64,000 nt of DNA from assembly GCF_963678635.1 (NCBI RefSeq), contig NC_087065.1, positions 14,176,743 through 14,240,742 of the forward strand, read 5' to 3'. Both the position numbers and the translations under genes were made by a program. This DNA comes from Symsagittifera roscoffensis (taxonomy: Eukaryota; Xenacoelomorpha; Acoela; Convolutidae). The notes under the pieces were generated by a model. The model was not told where the DNA came from and did not search any database. It was given only the letters and a program-made list of their open reading frames with translations. This document shows, piece after piece, positions 17,933 through 30,801 of the stretch. Position 1 is the stretch's first letter. Each line of letters opens with the position of its first letter.

Positions 17933-19870
17933 TGTAACATTCATCTACTGTAGTCACACATGAGGCTTAAGAAAAATAGGCCCTATAACCATTGGCTCAA
18001 GAGTCAGGGACACTATCTCTTGTGTTTTTCTACCTCAAATCAGTCGGAGCCAATTCGGTTCGCTGGTGACATGAGACTACGACCCGTTACAGCTTAAAGG
18101 CTACTACCAAAATATCCCCCCACTCTAGAAATAATAACGTCCCCATACTTAAGTCTCTAGATACCCCAAAATACACGAACGCCGTTAAAAACCGGGTCGG
18201 AACAATCCGTTAAGTTACTTTTTATTAGACAGTGGAACTTTGATCCATTTCAGATGGATCAACCTAAAACTCGCCTTACCTCAACATAACAATCATAAAA
18301 CACACTCTAGAAATTTAAATTAAGTACTCACATCGTAGCACACTCAAGAAAGGGAAGTACTTCAGTCGGTAATTAACTCGAGAATTAAATAATGTAACTA
18401 AATGAGTTTTAATGTTTCAATGACAAGGACAAATTTTAACTCTAGGATGTAGTTTCTCGTGAACCATTGGGACACTCAAGCTGTCCCCCTTTCCACCGAA
18501 GGTTCACTCTAGTTCAGTTCAAATAATAATCCAATCGAGTGATGACAATCCAGTTCTCGGGAATACGCCTGTCTCTGTTTCAGATGGGACAGCTCTACTC
18601 TCGTTCTATTCTGACAGAAATTGCGAATAGCAATTTCCCACTGTTTTATCTAGCAACTTTCCCGCGATTGTTGTTCGATCGTTCTGAATTCTCTTTTTCG
18701 GTTTTTAGTTATCGCGAGAAAATCGTGCATGACAGGCTCCATTCGAATTTTTGAAAAATAAAATTTCACCCCAAAATTAAGTGCTCTTGCTTTTCTCAAG
18801 GTCAAACTTCCAAATATGACCGACTGGCACAGAGGCTTAAGAAAAATGGGCCCTATAACCATTGGCTCAAGAGTCAGGGACACTATCTCTTGTGTTTTCT
18901 ACCTCAAAAACGGTCGGAGCCAATTCGGTTCGCTTGCGACATGAGACTAGAACCCGTTACAGCTTGAAGGCCACTACCAAAATACCCCCCCACTCTAGAA
19001 AATAAGAACGTCCCCATACTTAGGTCTCAAAACACCCAAAATACACGAACGCCGTTAAAAACAGGGTCGGAACAATCCGTTAAGTTACTTTTTATTGGAC
19101 AGTGGAACTTTGATCCATTACAGATGGATCAACCTAAAAGTCGCCTCACCTCAACATACTTATTATAAAATGCACTCGAGAAAACTAAATTTGGTACTTA
19201 CATAGCAGCACACTTGAGAAACAGAGTATTTAAGCTTATTAATAACTCTAGCATATAAATAATTGAATATAACTCAAGAAGTTTTCTGACGACGAGTTCC
19301 AATCAAAGGAAATAAGTTTTAATGCAAGAATGTAGTTTTGGATCTGAACCATTGGGAGACTTCAGTTGTCCACCTTTCCATTGAAGGTTCACTCTGGTTC
19401 AGTTGAGTCTTGATCTGCTCTTGTAATCGTTCGGTCTCCTATATCAGATAGGACAGCTCTACTCTCGTTTTCTACGCTGGAAATTGCGAATAGCAATTTC
19501 CCACTGTGTATTTTTGACAACTTTCCCGCAATTGTAATTCGGCTGTTCTGATTTTATATTTGATATTTTCAGTTGTCGCGAGAAAACTGAGCATGACAGG
19601 CTCCATTCGAATTTTTGAAAAATTAAACTTCATTCCAAAACCACGTATTTTCGTGTTCCTCAAGGTCAAACTTCCAGATATGACCGACTGGCACAGGCCT
19701 TTAAGTTGTAACAAGGGTTTTAGTCTCATGTCGCAAGTGAACCGAATTGGCTCCGACCGCTTGAGGTAGAAAAACGGAAGAGATAGATAGTGTCGCTGAC
19801 TCTTGAGCCAATCGTTATAGGGCCTATTTTTCTTAAACCTCATATGTGACTTAAGTAGGCGACTGTTACA
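17933..19870. mobile_element. 1.94-kb element with inverted ends and internal 870-bp direct repeats
   Basis: The left end starts 'tgtaaca' (17933) and the right end finishes 'tgttaca' (19870). From there about 150 bp inward the two ends are imperfect inverted copies: 17946-18090 is matched in reverse complement by about 19715-19860. Inside, 17963-18832 is repeated directly at 18833-19702, offset 862-884 because of indels. This suits a non-autonomous DNA transposon or foldback element enlarged by an internal duplication. Minus-strand ORFs at 18650-18883 and 19472-19843 encode similar peptides, as expected from the direct repeat. No transposase motif and no clear target-site duplication are seen. 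Confidence 0.65.
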
Positions 19871-20049
19871 TTTATATCAATAATTTTAAAAACAAATTTT
19901 TTGTTGCTTGAATATAGTCCTCTCCGCAGCTCCTTACAGTTACCTATATTGCTTGGATGTTGGGCGCTCGGCTTCATTCGTGATTCAATTTTGTGTAACA
20001 TTTGCTCAGCAATTATCCCAACCTCACCCTGCTTGTGGTAATGTTCATA

Positions 20050-20345
20050 CATAATTGGGCATAGTTTCCCGCACCAACCGAAACGAAGTTCCGAGGTACT
20101 GGAGCCCATCTCTAGCATAAAAAACGTATTTTCTGGAGTCACTATTGAATTTTAACGGACGCTGCGACCAGTGAAGAGTAGCAACGGATGCTGCGACCAG
20201 TGAGTCTAGGCTGGATTTGAAGGCTTTGACATTGTCTGCTATCGCAGCTGTGTGAGGAAGCTCACTCCAAGCTTAAGTTGCAACTGAATTCCTACGCTCG
20301 TCCTTTATCGTTTCACCCAGTCTAAAAAGCCTCGGATTTTCATTT
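20050..20345 (-). pseudogene. 3' end of a LINE reverse-transcriptase ORF, decayed
   Basis: The minus-strand reading contains 'RLFRLGETIKDERRNSV', an in-frame stop, 'AWSELPHTAAIADNVKAF', then 'KSSLDSLV'. The Asn/Trp-x-Leu-Pro plus 'xxFKxxLD' pattern is the standard C-terminal end of non-LTR retrotransposon RT proteins. A 21-bp direct repeat ('gctgcgaccagtga' core) occurs at 20160-20205. This is a truncated fossil, not an active gene. Confidence 0.55.
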
Positions 20346-20742
20346 TTTTGCGGTAAAGAGGAAGTGTTTTTTTTTTGCGTTTAAGAGGAAGTGTTTTTTT
20401 TTGCGGTAAAGAAAAGTATTATAACCTGATTGAAAGTAAAGAGTCGAGATGGTTGGGAATCAAGTAACCCAGGAAAAAGTTAATATCCGTACAGAATAAC
20501 CCAGAGTTGAGTTTCAATCAGCTTATACTTTCATTTAACAATTCAAGTGTTTTTTTATTAGTAGGGGAATTGTTGTCAGATGCATGTTTTAATTGAGAAA
20601 TGCTTTCAGACTAAATTGTTCTACAAATTTAGCTCAATATGGAAACGGAGCTGGACTATTCTTATGGTGCGTTCTTCTCACATACAACACTCAAATCCGG
20701 AATCAATTGAATATTTTTCAAGATGATGAATGAATGTTTCAG

Positions 20743-20915
20743 ATCTTGAAGTGGACTTTAATTCTGCAGATCCTTTCACAGAGCCGAACAAAACAACCGA
20801 CTCATCGATACCTGATGACCTTGGGTTTGAAGACAATATCGAAAAGAGTGATGCAACTCAAAGTATTTCCAAGGATGATTTAATTTCACCCCTTGGTGAT
20901 AGTAATTTTGACGAG
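20743..20915 (+). CDS. possible internal exon, acidic, DPF motif
   Basis: It is preceded by 'gaatgtttcag' and followed by 'gacgag|gtgtgt'. The open frame (also open from ATG 20730) reads as an acidic Ser/Thr/Asp-rich segment with 'SADPFTE' and 'DDLGFED'. DPF-type motifs bind endocytic adaptors such as AP-2, but a single motif proves little. No partner exon is identified on either side, so this may be an exon remnant. A downstream open stretch of about 50 codons (20945-21135) is equally unassigned. Confidence 0.3.
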
Positions 20916-21564
20916 GTGTGTAGCTTTTCAATTCATTAAGTTTTTCGATTAACAACTGCGAAGGCGGTGCAAACCTCCGGTCCAGTCCTTGGAGTGGCGA
21001 AGATAAGATCGAAATCATCGAGAATGCCTGCCCTTGAAAAACTTTATGAAAAACTTTTCTCAGTGATTCAGTCTGATAGAAAACTGTCAAACGTATATAT
21101 CAAACTTAACAAACAAAAATTTCTAAAGATAATGGTGTAGAAAGCGGATGAATTGGTCGCGACCCTTCTTACAGCCGTAAATTTCAAACTATTTATTATG
21201 TTAAAAAGGAAAGTATTACGGTAAATAGAATAGAATAACGCATAGCCGAAATGAAACGCTTTCTAGACAATTAACTTGTGATTTTTAAAAGGGAGTCGAG
21301 ATCATAAACTCAACCGTCTCTTTAAGTTCCTTATGAAAATTTTGAAGAAAGGTGTGTGATTTCTTCTCTTGAAGATTTGAAAGAGTTGCTTACGACCGCG
21401 TGGAAAAAGGTTAGGTGAAAAGTTGTCAATTACCAAGAAGTTGGTTAATATTGTAGGAAATAATATGAAATAAGTTCCGCCACTCATCTAGATATTCAGT
21501 TTTTGCGACTTAAATCGCGTTCAATAGTAGGCGCATGATGTCGTGCCAATGAGGTATTCTCGCG
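20916..21564. other. interval between exon-like stretch and phospholipase 3' end
   Basis: It includes one GC-balanced block (20950-21050) with no assigned product. The rest is AT-rich and probably contains the 3' UTR of the minus-strand phospholipase gene. Confidence 0.4.
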
Positions 21565-24500
21565 TTAATAATCGCTAAGAAACGAAGCATAATCGGAGTT
21601 CCAGTCGCGTAAAAACACTTGACGCAGTTGTTCTTGAATTGTGTCATTGTAAATGGAAGGGTTCTGTTGGATCGCCTCGGTTTGATTCACGATAATCCCG
21701 ATGCCGCCAGTATTGGTGAAGTAGTCTGCGCTCCAGTTATTAGTTCCAATGTACCCACAGTTATCGGTCACCATGTACTTGTTGTGATTAACCAAGGTGT
21801 ATTCGATGTAAGGTCCTGAAATATGAAAACGTTTCCAAACTTTAAAACTAAGAAGTGCAATCTGTTGTTTTGAATGCTAGTGTTTCCAAGGGTTGATCAA
21901 CGAAATGTATTTTTTTTTCGGTCTTGTAAGATTGAAGTTTACCGTTTTGCTATTTTTTGAAGAAAAAAATCTATGATTTTCTTATATTAAAATGATCAAT
22001 TGTACGGTTTTCTGTAAGTATTGGCCTGCTTTAACCTGATAAATTAGTTGTTAGGAAGATTTGACCAGTCTTATACCGCTTGGTTGTATTGTTGTTACAG
22101 TGAAATAAAAATATCGTAGTTCGAAAAAAAAATCAGATTGATTGAAGGAACGTTGAAATTGGGTGTTCATTGCGAAAAAAAATTTAACCTATAAACCGAA
22201 AAAAATCAAATGCAGTTGAGTATGGCAGCATATTGAAGTTAATTTTTTGGTATTGAGGTTCTTGAAAGATATTGGCTTGAGCTTTTAATTCGGGCAAGAT
22301 ATATTTTTTTTACTGCGCACAGTATTTACATGCGCCCTTCCTGTATACTGTTTTTGTTCAGCAATTCTAAACGAGATGGCCAGCATTGGCTAGCTCGGGC
22401 TATTTAAACTGCATTCATGTTTTATGCTAAATTGTGTGCTTAGCCAGGCTTTATCTCGTAGTTTTGAATATCCAGCATTTGGAAATTAAGGTACGGCGGT
22501 CTGTATTCAGACTTTGTGTTAAATCATTATTTGAGATGCAAAGAACTTCGAATATTTCCCCCAGTGTCGAGAAAAAAGCGGTTTGACTTACGTCATTTAG
22601 GAAAAATTTTAAAGTTCTCTTGTTACAAAAGAATTGCATTCATGCTTATAAATGCCCATGTGAATGCCCTTAGCTATATTATATATACATACATACATAT
22701 ATTCAAGTCATTTTTAAGAGTAATGAACGTAGTTAGTACTTTTTTTTTAGATCTTGGTGATTTTTTTTTTGGTTTCTCGCGGTTTGACTTGTGATTTTTT
22801 TAAGTGCAGTGCATTTCCATTGTTAAAAGGAAGGCAAACTAAACTAGGGAAAAGCATAAGTGATCGACTTCCAATTTCGAAAATGGAATTTAATTATCAG
22901 ATTTTTCAGCGAAATAGATGTTTTATTTATTGATCCAGTGATTTCAAATTGGTTAATTTTAACAAAAAATGGGCCATCCTTGTGTTCATTACTCTTTTCC
23001 AACTGTCATTTCGCTATGTTTTAGATGGTAGGCAAAATGCACTTTCCAATTCAGAAAGATGAAACGGCGCTAAAAAACGTGATCGATTTCTAAATTAAAT
23101 TCCACTTTCGAAACCAATACGATCAAGTGGAATGTAATACTTCCCAGCGGAATAAAAACTTAATAAATAATAATCAAAAATTTCTCAAATTGGGTTGTTT
23201 TTATCAAAAAATTGCCAAGCATAAATTTTTCGTGAAGTTCAAAGAGTATATCAAGGCGATATAGTTACTGTTTGATTAAAACAGGTATTATGAAAGTGTA
23301 TGGGATTCGGTTTTTTATTTAAATTATTGGAGACGCCTTGGAAAATTTTTTCACTTTTTTCAATAACTTAGTTTAGTTTTTACTAAAACTACTCTACCGA
23401 TTTTCAAAAATGTGGTAGCAATGGTAAGTCCGACCACTCCCCTGTGTGCCTGCATAATCCCCTAGTCTCATTTTTTTACCTTACCCCACTTTCTACAGCC
23501 TTCGAAAAAGTGTGTGGGGGAATTTTTGACCCAAATTTATTTTGGATTTCTTATATTTCTCAAAAACTACTCTCCCAAATCTGAGATTTTGTGTTCAACG
23601 GATAGAACAGATTGTGGGAAGCTCCCCTGCATAACAGATTATGGGAAGCTCCCCTGCATTGTAGGAAGCTCCCCTTTTTTGACTGTTTTTTGACTTTTCT
23701 CGAAATCTACCCTCCCAAATCTGAGATTTTAGTTTGAATCGAAAGAACGGGTTGTGATAAGCTCCCCTGCATAAGCAGTTACGCCCAAATTTTTTACATA
23801 AAAAATAATGATCCTCGGAAAAGTAGATTTTTTGATTTTTGACCTTTTTTTGAAACTTTTAGACTTTTTTCAAAAACTACCTTCCCAAATCTGAAGTATT
23901 TTGATTTCAATGGGTAGAACTCTTTGTGGGAGTTTCGCCTGCATAAGAGGTTGCGCAGAATTTTTTACACAAAAGTTATGACCCTCGGAAAAGTCGATTT
24001 TTGTTTACTGTTTTTTGAAACTTGGCTTTTCTCAAAAACTACCCTCCAGAATCTGAGATATTGGTTTCTGTGTGAAGAACGGGTTGTGGGAAGCTTCACT
24101 GTATAATTGATTGCGCCCATTTATTTACACAAGAAGTTAATACCCTCGGAAAAGTCAAATTTTCGATTTTTTTTACCTTTTTTTGAAAGTTTTTGACTTC
24201 TCTCGAAAACTACCCACCCAAATCTAATGAGCAACGTTTTAAGCATCTTTCAACCTGACAAGCTCTTGTAGTAACTTTAGTTTTTAAGAAAACTGAATTA
24301 ATCTATGAAGTTAAAAGATTTTGATGTCGTTATATTGGGATTTACTTTTCTGCTATAGGTCTGTTTTTGAAATTACCCTTGTCCTTCCGCATCAATACAA
24401 TAATTATCAAACAGGTATTTCCAGCCTTAGCTGGCCTGTAGTTTTTAGCTTGAAATTCGAAACTTGAGGTTTTTTCAAAATAAAAACAATTAAGTGTTTT

Positions 24501-26601
24501 TCTTTGCGTCTATTGAATCTTTTACAACAGCCTGTTGGCTATGTTTCAACTTCCATCCATTTGATTTCAATTACTTGGCAGTGATTTGAGATAAGTAAAA
24601 ACAGTTTTCAGAATACTTTTCGGCACTGTTGCACTGCCGCGAAGCTGAATTTAGGTATAAAAGGGTGACAGTTATTCGCTCGGAAGCTTTATTACTAGAT
24701 GCAGTATATTGAGCGAATATTGCACTGCGAAGATATTATTAATTTTACACGGGGAAAGTTTATATTCAGTCACTGCCCAACCTCCTTCCATCAAATGTCT
24801 CTGAAATTCGACGAAAAATTGTTAAAAGTTTAATTAACGAAGTCAATTTTCACTTTTTTTGGCAGTTTAAGGTTTTAATTTTTAAGTTGAAGAAAGTTTT
24901 CAAGTGGAATGAAGTATTTAGCTACCTTGATTTTTAGATTTTGTTTTAAACCGATGAAAGTTCTTTTTAATTGTTTTTCTTAAATATTCTCCCATGATCA
25001 AATTGCTATCTTGGGAAATTATTGTTCCAAACTAATGTTTTCTTACCTATCGGTTTCGGGAATTCGAACAGCTTAATTTGTACATTAGATATGTTGCGCA
25101 GTTCGTCCAAAGATTTTAAGAAGGTTATTTCGATGTCGCGGGTGCTCTGCCATTTGCTGACGAGTAATTTCACTTCAATGTCGTGATTGATAGACCGGAT
25201 CAAGATCTCATTATTAATAGTCGGCCAGTATTCGAAACTGGGATCGTATAAAAATCCAGGAACATAATCCATCACTGCTATATATATGAACTTGTTCGAT
25301 TTTTGCATTATGTCTAAAATGGCGTCCAGATCTCCAGTGCGACCTTCAGTTAAGAACTCTGGGGGCGAAACTGAAATGTATACTTGACTATATATCCCTT
25401 GTAAATTGATATTCAACGGGTTTGATTGGTTAATGTGTGTCGCCAATGCTTTGGGCCAACTGTTCGGAAGTGCGGATGTCGGTGTTGCCATAATGTAATA
25501 AGAAGTAAATATTTTCAACATGTCATTAGTGAGAGTCGGACAGGTGGAGAAATGAAGTCCCATTTCTTTGACTAAAGTGAGAGATCTCCAGTCCATGTTA
25601 GCACTGCCTATGTACAAAGACTTGGTGGCGTTATTGACTAGGAGTTTAGTGTGTAGTATTCCTGCTCCGACCAACTGAGGCATGTTTAACAGTCTCAACT
25701 GAAAAAGTGAACTTTTTAAAGAAAATAAACCGTCTTTTCTGAAGTTATTCAAGTTATGAACATATTTTTTGAGTGTTTGAATTTATTTTTTGCTTCGAAT
25801 AAAAATTTAATTATTTTTTCAATATTTTGGGCCTACCTCTGCGCCTGCAGCTTCTAACTCATCAGTGTCATTTCCTTGAGAAATGCTCCCTGGATAACTG
25901 TTCACAATTGTCAACTTAGCGCCTCCTGATTGGGCGATGCGCTTCAGTTCGGCTAAAATAGTTTCGCCCTCGGCTGCATTCGGCTTGGTCTGATTTACCG
26001 GATTGACGTCGGACGACCTAAGAGTCCAATATGCCGAAGCTATTTTGATATCTTGATTTGAAATTGAAGATATTTTGCCATTTTTCTGGTCTATGAGCCC
26101 CAAAATTGAATTCCATGCATCGTAAGTTGCAGGGTGTTTTACTGCGTTTTGAGGATACTTAAGTATTTTAGGTATTGATTCGACTATTTCGATCGAGCAT
26201 TCTTCGTCTTTGAATGAGTTTGAATGCAAGTCTCTATCTGTTATCGCTTTTTCAACGTGTATCATCGAATTGACCTCTTTAATCCCGGCAAAAAACGCAA
26301 ACAGAATAAGAATAGCGAAGCAAGAAATCATAACGATGATGCACGTAATTTCAAAGATTTTATTCGCGTAATGACTTGTAATGGAGCTGTTTGAACTAGT
26401 GATAGCTCTACTCAAATGAGCATCGTGACCTCGCCTTCTTGGATTGTAAACAATATCGGTGTGATGCGACAAGTCTTTGTCAGCTGTTTGATTAATAGAA
26501 CTATTTCTCTGTTCGTCAAGTTTGTCATTCGAGTGAATAGCAAATCGGACCAAGTCGGCGCTATTTGAAGACATCCCATGATTGAAATTTATGAAATTCA
26601 T
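21565..26601 (-). CDS. PLD3/PLD4-like type II membrane phospholipase D family protein, three exons
   Basis: Exons on the minus strand are 26601-25837, 25698-25047 and 21815-21565, all with GT-AG borders and matching phases (0, then 1), giving 555 codons. The start ATG is at 26601. Residues 1-80 are a Ser-rich cytoplasmic tail, about 82-107 a membrane anchor, and the rest lumenal. Two HKD motifs are present: 'LHTKLLVNN...GSANMDWRSL' (H271, K273) and 'NHNKYMVTD...GTNNWSADYF' (H483, K485, D490). In the first motif the usual Asp is Asn (N278). PLD3/PLD4 relatives are endolysosomal 5'-3' exonucleases acting on single-stranded nucleic acids, and the 'DWRSLT..KEMG' and 'FLRDW.S.Y' blocks fit that subgroup. 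Intron 2 (3.2 kb) holds repeats. Confidence 0.9.
22716..22998. mobile_element. MITE-like repeat, TAATGAACG family, in phospholipase intron
   Basis: It begins 'aagagtaatgaacg' and ends 'gttcattactctt', an inverted pair of about 13 bp. Its interior shares 'cggtttgactt', 'aaggaaggcaaa' and 'tcgacttc...tttcgaaaatggaattt' with other copies near 27.9, 32.2-33.0, 40.7 and 43.6 kb. Similarity continues beyond the right end ('ccaactgtca..tatgttt'), so the true element border is uncertain. Confidence 0.55.
23440..24230. repeat. tandem repeat of about 165 bp, 4-5 units
   Basis: Units share 'tctcaaaaactaccctcccaa', 'tctgagat', 'gaacgggttgtgggaagctccc', 'ttttttacacaaaa' and 'ccctcggaaaagtc'. The 'ctgag/ctgaa' mark occurs at about 23581, 23721, 23891, 24053 and 24223. 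Related single units recur near 47.6 and 50.9 kb. Confidence 0.85.
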
Positions 26602-28449
26602 TGCTAGCTTCTTTCAAATAACAACAAAAATAATGCCTAATTTTGAAAAAGATTGTTAGAATTAGAAGTAATGTACGGTCAAAACCTATATAAATAATCA
26701 GTTTTGAGTTCAGAGAATTTTCTTTTATGGTTCTTTTTAACGACGCGACTTTTATGCATTCGATTATCAATGCTCAAATTCAGTTTATACATTGTTTAGT
26801 GTGTAAAAAAGCTGGCTTTTTGAAGAAAATGGTTTGATGGCCGGTCAAACACCGCATGAACAATCTTTCAAAGAAAAAAATGCAAATCGAGTGTCTGAGA
26901 CTGACGAAAAAATAGGCACATATGCAAAGCTCGTAAAAGAATATTTACGCTTCTTTTTGTTATCGGTTCCTATAAAAATAACCAGTTAGCGTTCAGAAAT
27001 TTTGCACACTAAGTTGACAACATTTTTTTTATTATACACAAAATAGTTTGCCCAGTATTATTTAAACTAAGAAAATAGAGCAAAAGTTTTTTGTTTAGGG
27101 ATAGTATTGATTTTTGGCTTAAGTTTTGTAGACCCAAATGTAATGAGTGATGTATCGAGTATCGAGTTCCCAGGCTTAAGTTGTGCTCATGCGTTTGTGA
27201 GGTAAAATGTATGCCAATTTTATGAAATTTGAGGGGTAAAAAGTTAAAACACGATTCGGTTTTAGTTTTTTGTTTGGCTGAATAATTACAATAGTGCTTG
27301 TATTTGTTTCATTACGTCCATCTAATTGATTTTAATACCGGCTGACCAGCTCTAAGAGGGTGTCAAAAATCTTCACAGTTCCGAAAAAACTGGTCTAATT
27401 TTCAGACCAAATTGCACTATATTTGATGACTGAACTCTTTTTTGATTTATTTCAATTTGATTCAACTGCAATTTTTACGTTCTTTTAGCTCTTATTACCT
27501 CTCATTTGTGCAGTTTTTTACTTTTATCAATCGCCCTTCAATGAAAAAAAAAACAACTGAAAATTTAGCGAAAAAGTGGCAAAAATTAACCAATTTTGCT
27601 GTAACTTAGATACAAAAGAAATGTTCAACATGCATAATAGGATGAAGTATTTTGCATACAACTAAATTTAGAAGCTCTACTTATTGGGGTTCATTGATTT
27701 TTTAAAGTTTTTTTTAATAGATTTAGGTTGAAATTCTTTTATTTTCGTTTTATTTTGAAAAATTCACCTTGAGCATACTCAAAGATACTTTGTGAATCTG
27801 AAGGCATTGTTTTCGACTTTTGATTTCTACCGGTAAATTGTCACTCTAATTATGATTTTCATAGGCAGAATGTTGACTTTGTTTTTCAAATACAGGGTCT
27901 TTAAGCATACGTTTTCAGTTCATTTCTTTTGTTCAAAGGAAGGCAACTCCACTATCGAACCTCAAAAGTTTAAAAGTTACAAGAAACTTTATTGACTTCG
28001 AATTTCGAAAGTGGATTTTTTTTTCAGATTTCCCAGTCAAATGAAAATATTACCCAAAGAAGTGGCAATGATAAATTGGTTTTGAAATTGAAAGAGCTTT
28101 AAGGCCATGTATTTTTGTTTTGTATTTCGAGGGGTTATTCATAAAACAAATCTTTTTTTTTTCTGTATCCTTGCGCTCATTCACTTGTTTCCAAATATCT
28201 GCTGGCTATGTTTCAAAAAAGTGGCTCAAACTAACAAAATTGAAATGTATGATCAAGTTAATTTCACATTGGGTTAACTTTAAACTAAAAACGACGAGGA
28301 CAAAAGTTGATTGGAATTTTGACAGCTTGTGTATAGTGTAAATTTTTTTCCACCGTGTAAATTAGTTTCCAAAGTAATTTACACCATATTTTCATATGTG
28401 TAAATTTTTATGGTGTAAACTATTTTCCTAAGTAATTTAGACCATAGTT
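26602..28449. other. intergenic, dispersed repeats only
   Basis: AT-rich, no gene supported. A diverged copy of the TAATGAACG-family repeat lies at about 27890-28215 ('aaggaaggcaactccactatcgaac' is cut here to its core 'aaggaaggcaac'). Confidence 0.5.
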
Positions 28450-28489
28450 TCAAGGGTGTAATTTTTTGGATTAAAAATTACACCCTTGA
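28450..28489. repeat. inverted repeat, 17-bp perfect arms
   Basis: tcaagggtgtaattttt (28450-28466), a 6-nt spacer and aaaaattacacccttga (28473-28489). The area 28330-28490 repeats 'gtgtaaat' and 'atttacac' several times, so the hairpin is part of a small palindromic cluster. Confidence 0.85.
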
Positions 28490-29639
28490 ACGGGTCGAGT
28501 TGTCTGATTTTTAGTTAAGCTGAAAATACTGTGTCAATTGAAAATTAATTGACCCTGTTTTTGCTTGCTCGTAAACCAATAGAATTGACCCGTTCTCGGG
28601 TGAAATTTTGGGGTCTTATATTGCAAAATAAATTGCTGTTTAGTTTTCAAGCAATGGTTTTCCTCAACGTTTTTAGTCTACACTTGACTTAATTTGAAAT
28701 AAATCTGTTAGAAGTTTCCCTGTTTGCTTGTTTTGACCAGTTATTTTCAATCAGCATTATTTGAGTTTGTTCAGCTTAAAATACAGTAAATTTCGATAAA
28801 CCGCGATAATGAGTGAAAAAAAAACATTTTAGTGTCTGAAATGTATCATCAGAGATCTGCGTATTACCAGATAAATGGCTTCAAAAAACAAAGTATTGAT
28901 AAAATGAGCGAGGAGTTATATATTTTTGAGCGAGACTTTGCTTAAAATCCCTGAGTTCTAACTCTGTCGACAAAGTTGAATACTTCGTTGTGATTTTTTT
29001 AACGAAAAGATTGATTATTTTTTGGGAATTACAATATTTCGTTTTTTTTTTTTACTGTGCTCACCAGTAACAAAAGTGAAAATGGCGCGAAAATTATTTC
29101 TCAGTTTTAAATAAGGATTTTATTTTATTTTTGCCGAAAAAGAAAGTTGCCTATTGGTCCAGTGTTCACAAATTTGGGTTGTTTGGACAAAAGTTGTCTA
29201 ATCCTTAAAAATTCTTGAAATTCAAAAAGCTTTAAGATAGATTTTTTTAATTGGAATTGCTTTAAAGTTTTCAGGCGTTCTTTTATGTCTTGTTAGATTG
29301 CTTACTCGGTTTGTTATTTTCATGTTTTTTCCGATACCGCTGAATATTGCTACAAAGTTCTCTAAGGGCGCTGAAGAGTTGAAATAATTAACGGAATTGT
29401 GGTGTTTCGCTGTTCAGTTTTTGTTTCAAACACCATTAAGTTTTTCTGGGAATAGTTTTTTTGACACGCAAGTTCAGGCACCACAAATCAAAAAACTTGA
29501 TACAGAAACCAGGTACTCCTGTTTTGATTTCATAAATATATATTATTTTATTTTGAAGGTTCGTTTTTTTTGTTGACAATTTTGTTTCGGTAGTTTAGTT
29601 CAACAGAAGTATCATCTCTTTGGTTCGTAATTTTTTCAC
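28490..29639. other. intergenic, no feature
   Basis: T-rich sequence with homopolymer runs. Nothing recognisable on either strand. Confidence 0.5.
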
Positions 29640-30190
29640 CAGGTGTACCTCACGTTCAGTAGAGAGCCGAGAAGGTGCGGAGCGCCCCCTCAGTCCGCCA
29701 CAATTCTGGCTGCCAAATTTTTCCAAGGGGTCCCCACGTTGGTATAACTTTACGGCATCCATTTTTGTCTTACCAACCTCGAAATGTTTCTAAAGGCGCC
29801 CCCCTCAGGGATTCGACCCCCTGCCGACCCAAAGGTGCCCTCCTTTGTACTATTTTGAGATATCTGTTTTTGGTGAGGTGACCTAAAAATTTTTTAAAGG
29901 AGCGTTCGGCGCCTATATATACTTATTGTTGAGGGGGGAGTCCGCGCCGAAATAAACGCGAATTTTTGGTCAAAGTTTTCCAAAAAGTGCCTAAAAACGC
30001 TTTTTTGGCCTGTTTTATTTTCAACAATTTGTCTGCGGCGCAGAAAATTTGGTCAAAATGGGTTATTTATAGTGATTCGGGAGAGCTAGAAAGCCAATTT
30101 GCTCGACCTAAAAAAAAAGGTCGACAAAATTTTCGAATTTTTTTTTTAAAATCCGCCCCCTCCTGGAGAAAATCCTAGATCCGCCCCTGC
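29640..30190. repeat. GC-richer dispersed repeat ending 'tagatccgcccctg'
   Basis: C-rich islands ('gcgccccctcag', 'ggcgcccccctcaggg') alternate with 'aaaatcctagatccgcccctg'. Related but degraded endings occur near 55570-55615 and 56395-56445 ('actagatccgtgc', 'ctagatcctccc'). It is probably an old transposable-element fragment; class unknown. Confidence 0.45.
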
Positions 30191-30801
30191 CAGCGGTGCA
30201 AAATTTCTTTGACAAAATAGGGTCCTTATTGTATTTTCGGAGAGCTCGGAAAATCAAATTGGTCAACCTAAAAAAAGGTCCGAAATTTCCGAAATCATAT
30301 TCAAGTCCTAATGGATATGTATCGGATTATAAAAAACACAAAAATTGCCTCAGTGTCGAGAATAACTGGTCTGAACTATTCCGTTTTGCATCGTTATACC
30401 TAATTCGATTGCAAGAATGAAGGAAAAAATTTTTGGAAATTTACAGATACTATTTTTTACATTTTGAACTTCGCTACTCGCACATTGACCGGCTGTATTT
30501 GTATATTGGCTTTGTTTTCTATATTTTGAGAACAAAACTCAATTTTCTTTGAACTTGGCTCATTTCGGAAAAGATCTTCTTCTCAAAGATTCGTTTGAGT
30601 TTGATTTGTTGCGGCAGTTACCCTATGGATACAGCGTGTGGGATACAGCGTTGCACAAAAATCTTCACTCGAATCCTAAAAATAAATAAGTTCGATGTGT
30701 TAAATTTTGAATGTTTTTCCTGATAAATTTTGAAAGTTTCTCCTGATGTATGAAAAATGCTTCTTTTCCTCCGTGTATTAAAATTATGGGATGTTGGTAC
30801 T
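30191..30801. other. intergenic, no feature
   Basis: AT-rich. It starts with a weaker continuation of the 29.9-kb repeat; no gene supported. Confidence 0.4.
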
